64,000 nt of DNA from Corbicula japonica. Taxonomy: Eukaryota > Mollusca > Bivalvia > Venerida > Cyrenidae. How positions within the stretch are numbered: the stretch's first letter is position 1; each line of letters starts with the position of its first letter. The translations under genes were made by a program, and so were the position numbers. The notes below the pieces were generated by a model. The model saw only the letters and a list, made by a program, of their open reading frames with translations, searched no databases and had not been told where the DNA came from. This document shows positions 58,699-64,000 of this stretch, in pieces. Where the stretch lies: positions 10,282,396 through 10,346,395 of the forward strand of contig JAZAYU010000009.1 of NCBI GenBank assembly GCA_038501625.1. The letters run 5' to 3'.

Positions 58699-61600
58699 GT
58701 TGTAGGTTAGAAATTTATAGAATAATTGAAACAACAAGCAATCTGTGATACAAGCTTGTTACTGTCTACACATAGAGCATTCCATTCTTAGTTATTTTTA
58801 GATTTTTATATATTTTTGTGATATTTATATTTTATTTTATTACCTAAAAGTGAAATATGCATAGCTACCACCCACCAGACTCTTCATTCACCAGTGGACA
58901 TAATTATGTAAACATCGGCCTTTTAGATAGGTAGATAACCCAGTTCTATTTTTGTTGGCAGTATAAGAGAAGTACCGAATTGTATTAAACATAAAGGGAT
59001 ATTCATCGATTTGTATAGATTTGAGATTTAAGGGTTATGTTTATAATGATTTAGATACTGATGCTGAATATTGAAATAGCCTTATCCTGAAACACACAAC
59101 CAAAATGTAGAAAGGAAAAGAAAGCATGTGTTTATAATATTATTTGATAAAGTTAAAAAAACACCACAAGCAAATTAACGAAACTTTAAATCGAAGATTT
59201 AGCTCTTTGGAACGGACATTGACAAAACATATTGCCACAATTGTTTTGAGACTTGAGGTCAAAAATTGGGGACAAGGGGTATTCTCATATAAAAATTGTG
59301 TAACACTGTTTTCTGTTATTGTTGAGTGATTTATAGATTCATATGAAAATTTGTGATTTTACGTTAGTAAAAATGTTTTGTCATAGCTATGCACTTGTCC
59401 TAATTTGTTAATATTTCGGTTTATTTTAAGGCTCAGATTCTTACGCAAAAAAGGCTATTTTTATCACTAGTAGAAAATATCACATTATTTGTCATTCTTA
59501 CAAAAAGAAGAAAGATAATTATTTCATTGTAGAAGTAAAACACACATTATGAAAGTAAATAAACAATGGTTTGGTCGTAAGAAACAGTAAATATGTAAAC
59601 TATCTCACCATGGTGCAATAGTGTATTTAATTTCTTGTGAACAATGTATTTTTTCCAATTTCAAAGGGGCAAAGCTCCTATCTATGGAAACGGAGATAGT
59701 CGCATTAACTCAATTTACTAGAAACGATTATATATTTTGCAACTCGGATTATCGTTTTGAATTATTTTCATTTTTTTTTTAAATGTATAAAAGTGCAAAG
59801 TATTCTCTTTGCAGTCATAACAAATTTTCCAAAAATATAAAAAACATCAATTGTTTTGTTGGTACAATATGCTTTCAGCTCATTTCTATTCTGCAATGAT
59901 CAACTAAGACCTGATGAAAAATGCACTTATATTTGTTTTCATAATTGAAATGCTTATTATATACATGTATCATTTGTAGACAACTTGTGATTTGAAATCT
60001 TGATTGAAAGATAATGTTTACTAGATATTGGAAAAAGTATTTGGACAATTTTTAGTATATCTTCAACCAACGAACAAAATTATGCATAAAAGCTTATTTA
60101 TTTTATACTAGTATTTACTGTTTTGTGTTGAAGAATGTTTTAAACGATTCTATGTTATACTTTTAAAAATCATTTTGCTTTTATAATTAAATTTCTTGCT
60201 TTGTATATCTCTGTATATCTTGATGTATTTTCTTGATATTCTTCAGATTGATTTCTGATTTTTATATTTTTTAAATGTTGTAAATCGTTGTTGTCTTTTA
60301 ACTATTGACTTTTTTGTGTTAGCATTTTTATTTGATTTTTTAAATGCACATTCCAATCGTATTAGCCACTATGTAACTCACAAATTGGACTAAAAGGGAA
60401 AACATAGGGCGTAACTACCAATAAAAAATATGACTAAATCAAATATAAAAATACAGTATGCTCTGTTTGTTAGAGCACGGTAATGGGCACGAAGAATGCA
60501 AGTGCAAATTACTGCTAGCCGGGATGAACACTGCTCGGTATCTACACAAGTAGACACAATGTGATATTTTTAAAAACATGTTTAAATATCAAAACTATTT
60601 TAGTATATGTTTAAATTGTTCAGGCACCGGTTTATGGACTGCAGAGACACACTGACTGATTCTCAAGGAACCTGGTCACAATAAAAGCCCATCTGTTTTT
60701 TTTCCATATAATTTTATTAATTGTACCAATGTGGCTTATCTATACTACTCAAACTTTGATATGGGTTACTTGTGTATTCTTTAATTATTATTGCTTAGGT
60801 TAACATTTTAAACATTTTATGATACATGAAGTTTTTTGTTGTTGAAACGATAAATAAGTCATCTGAATTGAATTAATGATCTGTAAAGTTGATTGGTATG
60901 TTGTATATAAATTTTATGATACTGAGGAAAACGAACATTCTTCATGAGACTTCGTCATCATTTCAAGAACATGAAAGTAAGAAAGCATATAAGTTGGATA
61001 TAGCAAGAGAAATGGGGGTATGTATATCTTAGGAATTGACTCTACCAATTTAAAAATGCACACAAATGGTCGAATCGGAAAATCCCTTTTGTACTGTAAA
61101 TAATTCTCCGTAATTAGAATCACTAGGTATGGAATTCCTCGAAGGGTTCGCTTACAGGTATTGAAACAACGCATATTGTGTTTGTGTTTGAAAAATGTAT
61201 TTGATGGCATAAGTGCAAAGCTTATTCTGGCCGATCATGTTGAAGCACAACTATAGTTATCTTCCCAGTGATTGATAGCACTGTTGTTTGAAAACCTATC
61301 GGGGTACACCGGCTCGCCAGCTTCTAGCTTAGCAAAATTTTCATATAAATAGATTTTAAAAATGAAAACCGTTTTAAATCTGCAAAAATTTAAACTTTAA
61401 TTTGATTGTAACTTTTAAATCAACTGCATAAATAAACCATAGGATCTTCTCGTGCAGAACTTAAAACCTTATTGTTATTCTACATCGATTGTCGCCCTTA
61501 GGAGCAGCCAGACCTGATTACCTTCCAAGAAAAGAGAATACTAGTATTCGATTTTATTGAAGATCTAGTTAAATAAATACCGTTCACAACAGAAGGCTTT

Positions 61601-61988
61601 GATTGCGAAGTAAGAAGAAAAATACAAAGAATAAACATTAAATTTTATGGCATTTGCATGTTAAAATTTTCCAAACGGTACCCTAAAGAGTAATATGGAA
61701 CATATTTAAAAGTTTTCCAAAGTATTATCTTGCTTTAATTTAAATTTCCAGATATTTTTTCTTCTATTTAAGACGTCACTATTCAAACAAAATGAATAAT
61801 AAGTACACAGATTAAACAAAGTACGCTCACCATATGAGCGAATATGATTGGATGAACATGGTGGGAACCCGCTTCTAATTATAACTATTTTTGGTAAACG
61901 GATTTTCAAATCTATTTTAAACTCTTACTTTCCAATATTTCAATATATTAATGAATGATAAACTCATATTTGTGAAAACGATAAAACG
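58699..61988. other. ABCA3 3' flank and intergenic DNA
   Basis: Should contain the ABCA3 3' untranslated region, but no polyadenylation site is evident. AT-rich, with a diverged R1 copy at 59.1 kb and a fragment at 60.48-60.53 kb (AATGGGCACGAAGAATGCAA) of a repeat also seen at 15.93 and 57.2 kb. Confidence 0.5.
59075..59285 (+). repeat. dispersed repeat family R1, diverged copy
   Basis: ACACAACCAAAATGTAGAAA, GAAAGCATGTGTTTATAATA and AGCTCTTTGGAACGGACATT correspond to successive blocks of the family. A stray GTGAAATATGCATAGC lies upstream at 58851. Confidence 0.6.
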
Positions 61989-62846
61989 ATGAACGACGTA
62001 CTACAGCAAAACGGAGCACAGCTCTTAACCAAGCTAAAGGAAATTGGACAAAGAATGTGCGATGAAATGAATAATGAACTTCGGACAGATTTTAGACAGT
62101 ATTTAGCAGCATGCATAATTTCTCATAGAGAGCTCAGAGACGGCACATGGTTTAACCTAATACATTCCGCGGAGATGAAGTTTTATAATCGACTAAATGG
62201 CGGACGACCATTGAAAGTAACTGATCGATATATTCGATTCGATAGATATGTATTTCTATTGAACTATAAGGATAAAAATGGCAAAGACCAACACACAGAA
62301 TCTCGACTTTTCGACCCATCTGGAACTCTACGCCAATACTTACATGAGGATGGAAACAAACAAGAATTAACCTTCACTGAAACAAATGAAGGATTTTTAG
62401 CGGATATGAAGAGAGAATATAAGCGCAATTTTGGCGAACATGAAGATTACTATATTTGCGTCTTCTCCTACTTCATGCCTTGCACACAAGAGGAACATAA
62501 TTGTGCCATGTTGCTTGGAAGCTTTGCTGAACTCACGAGGCAAAATATAATATTGTCTTATGAAATGCCTTATATGACAACTGACGAACTAAAGTCATCG
62601 GATTTTATGGCATCTAAGTACATACAAATAATAAGACCTGAATGGATTCACTCCCTCAAACGCAATATTCAAGACAAACACTGGAGAAACTTGCCCCAGC
62701 GCCACCAGGATCATCGGTCGCAATGGAATCGGACACCATTCTTCCAAAACACCCAACAACATTATCACAACTGGATTCGACAGCTTCAAGACCCGAGATT
62801 TCCCGTATATCATGCGTACCACACATATCAGCGACCATTGTATTAG
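61989..62846 (+). CDS. putative AID/APOBEC-like cytidine deaminase, single exon
   Basis: Unspliced 285-codon reading frame; an in-frame TAA at 61959 supports the ATG. I do not recognise a named gene, but the layout fits the AID/APOBEC deaminase fold: a helical N-terminus (1-50), a hydrophobic hairpin (RYVFLLNYKD, 86-95), HTE at 102-104 (zinc ligand and proton-shuttle glutamate), then YYICVFSYFMPC with zinc ligands C165 and C172, and a strand NIILSYEMPY (186-195) in the place of the usual LRIFTARLYF-type strand. The cysteines are spaced C-x6-C instead of the usual C-x2-4-C. An alternative HxxE at 59-62 fits the topology less well. Such proteins edit cytosine in DNA or RNA, often in immunity; activity here is unproven. 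The last 50-60 residues are His/Gln/Arg-rich and unconvincing; another frame there looks more protein-like. A possible AATAAA lies at 63230-63235. Confidence 0.55.
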   Translation: MNDVLQQNGAQLLTKLKEIGQRMCDEMNNELRTDFRQYLAACIISHRELRDGTWFNLIHSAEMKFYNRLNGGRPLKVTDRYIRFDRYVFLLNYKDKNGKDQHTESRLFDPSGTLRQYLHEDGNKQELTFTETNEGFLADMKREYKRNFGEHEDYYICVFSYFMPCTQEEHNCAMLLGSFAELTRQNIILSYEMPYMTTDELKSSDFMASKYIQIIRPEWIHSLKRNIQDKHWRNLPQRHQDHRSQWNRTPFFQNTQQHYHNWIRQLQDPRFPVYHAYHTYQRPLY

Positions 62847-63925
62847 CAGTCATATTAAAATTACTTAAATAACATTCAAGATCTTTTAAATGGATGGTTT
62901 TATGTTAAAGTCATGTTCTTGCATTGTTAACTTCATGAATATTTTATTCATTGATAGGATTTACTAATATTTAGTTTTATTTTAATTGGATTCCTTATTC
63001 ATGTGAAACTCAGTTTTGGAAGGTATGTTGTAAAAATACTTGTACACTTATTCTTTTCTTATTACATAAGTTGCAAAGATATTTTGTTGAAGTTGTGATT
63101 AGGTTTCTGTTTCTTCTCTTTCTTATTATATATGTTAATATTGATCGAACGATCCAGTGATAGATTGCTTGTTGATGGGTGTTTTTTTATGTTTCCATAG
63201 TTTTGATTGCTGTTCCTTTGTATGCCGTTAATAAATCTGATTAAAATAAGATCAACTCATTTGCTTGGATCTGTATATGCGCTTTTAATAGACTGGCTGA
63301 GGTCAAGGGCTGGTCGATCTGGGTCGGTATTGGCGCATGAGTGTGCCACAAAAAGCCCCAGTTAGTTTCGCTTACGTCCACTGGGTTTCGCTTGTGCGGG
63401 CTCTTGAAGCGGCGTTAGCATGAAACTTCGTTATGTTGCTAACAATGCCGTCCTAGATCGCTAGCAGCCAGAATGTTGCCTTTTATATGACTTTTAACAT
63501 GAACATTTTCTAGAAACGTAACTGGTTGTCTAGATAGTTTTCACCAAAATAAAGTGGTAAACATAAAACTCTTCGTGATTGTTTTGTGCTTGCTGGTGGC
63601 AGAAAAATGTTGCAATCTTCCTATGACAAAAAAATTATTTTTTGATCGCTTTGTTTGTTTTCTCACTGTAAGAAGTTGAATATAGTATGATATAATAATA
63701 AGGATTTTTTTAAACAAAGGTTGAGATATAATAATAATGATTAATGAAAATGTTATGGCGCCAAACATTTCATCAAATCAGCTGCAATAAAGTATAAAAT
63801 GACTTCCAAAACTGTTCGTTCTTAGTTGTGACTTAAAATACACATGCACCATAATACTGTTTATTAGGAATAAATTCTTATAATAAAGATTAATTGCCTC
63901 AAGTTATTTGAAATTTTTAAAGTAG
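62847..63925. other. 3' flank of the deaminase-like gene
   Basis: AT-rich, probably the 3' untranslated region up to about 63.25 kb. A short GC-richer segment follows at 63.29-63.47 kb. No further gene is seen. Confidence 0.5.
63230..63235 (+). promoter_or_regulatory. possible polyadenylation signal AATAAA
   Basis: Canonical hexamer about 385 bases downstream of the deaminase-like stop codon. Such hexamers are common in AT-rich DNA, so the assignment is only positional. Confidence 0.3.
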
Positions 63926-64000
63926 TGAAATATGCATATCAGGAATGGCCACATCCAGCATACACAGCCCCCCCCCCCCCATACAACCAAAAAGGAGAGA
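63926..64000 (+). repeat. dispersed repeat family R1 copy cut by the window end
   Basis: GTGAAATATGCATATCAGGA, then GGCCACATCCAGCATACACA and a 14-base C run. It is almost the same as the 26.67-kb copy, implying recent spread. Confidence 0.8.

Noticed and set aside
59144..59329. 61-codon frame after ABCA3
   Set aside because: Overlaps a diverged R1 repeat and has no protein-like features.
62163..62174. HSAE at residues 59-62 as the deaminase zinc motif
   Set aside because: It is HxxE and lies before the beta hairpin; HTE at 102-104 sits after the hairpin, where the fold requires it.

Overview
This is eukaryotic, AT-rich, intron-rich animal DNA, most probably from a bivalve mollusc. That assignment is an inference. 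It rests on the gene families, on introns packed with short dispersed repeats of a kind I associate with clam genomes, and on an AID/APOBEC-like deaminase candidate of the sort known from lophotrochozoans. I found no virus, operon or CRISPR array.

Layout. (1) 2.3-25.6 kb, minus strand: a decayed or low-quality gene for a VIT + VWA domain protein of the VWA5A type. I recovered 13 exons, from the VIT domain at 25.5 kb to the C-terminal tail at 2.3 kb. Many splice phases agree, but one exon has an in-frame TGA, the next has a frameshift, part of the VIT region is missing, and one exon exists as two diverged copies. (2) Transposons lie in its introns: a hAT-like relic (12.3-13.3 kb), a 1.2-kb element with terminal inverted repeats (17.8-19.0 kb), and a Tigger/pogo transposase gene (20.5-23.5 kb) that is itself split by a 1117-bp foldback element with an 8-bp target-site duplication. 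(3) 25.6-34.8 kb: no gene recognised; AT-rich DNA, nested inverted repeats and a repeat array. (4) 34.9-58.7 kb, plus strand: a complete ABCA3-type lipid transporter. All 19 coding exons were placed with consistent splice phases, giving 1782 codons plus stop. Its introns carry MITEs, a GC-rich 1.1-kb element possibly bounded by TTAA, and tandem repeat arrays that include telomere-like CCCTAA units. (5) 58.7-61.9 kb: 3' flank, little recognisable. (6) 61.99-62.85 kb, plus strand: an apparently intronless 285-codon gene whose HxE and PC...C motifs and hydrophobic strand pattern match the AID/APOBEC deaminase fold. (7) The right edge enters another copy of a dispersed repeat that occurs about ten times in the window.

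The genes show no obvious functional link. ABCA3 is membrane lipid transport, the VWA5A-like locus is probably dead, and the deaminase candidate, if real, would belong to nucleic-acid editing or antiviral/antitransposon defence. I consider it the most interesting object here. All exon boundaries were read by eye from splice signals and reading-frame continuity.
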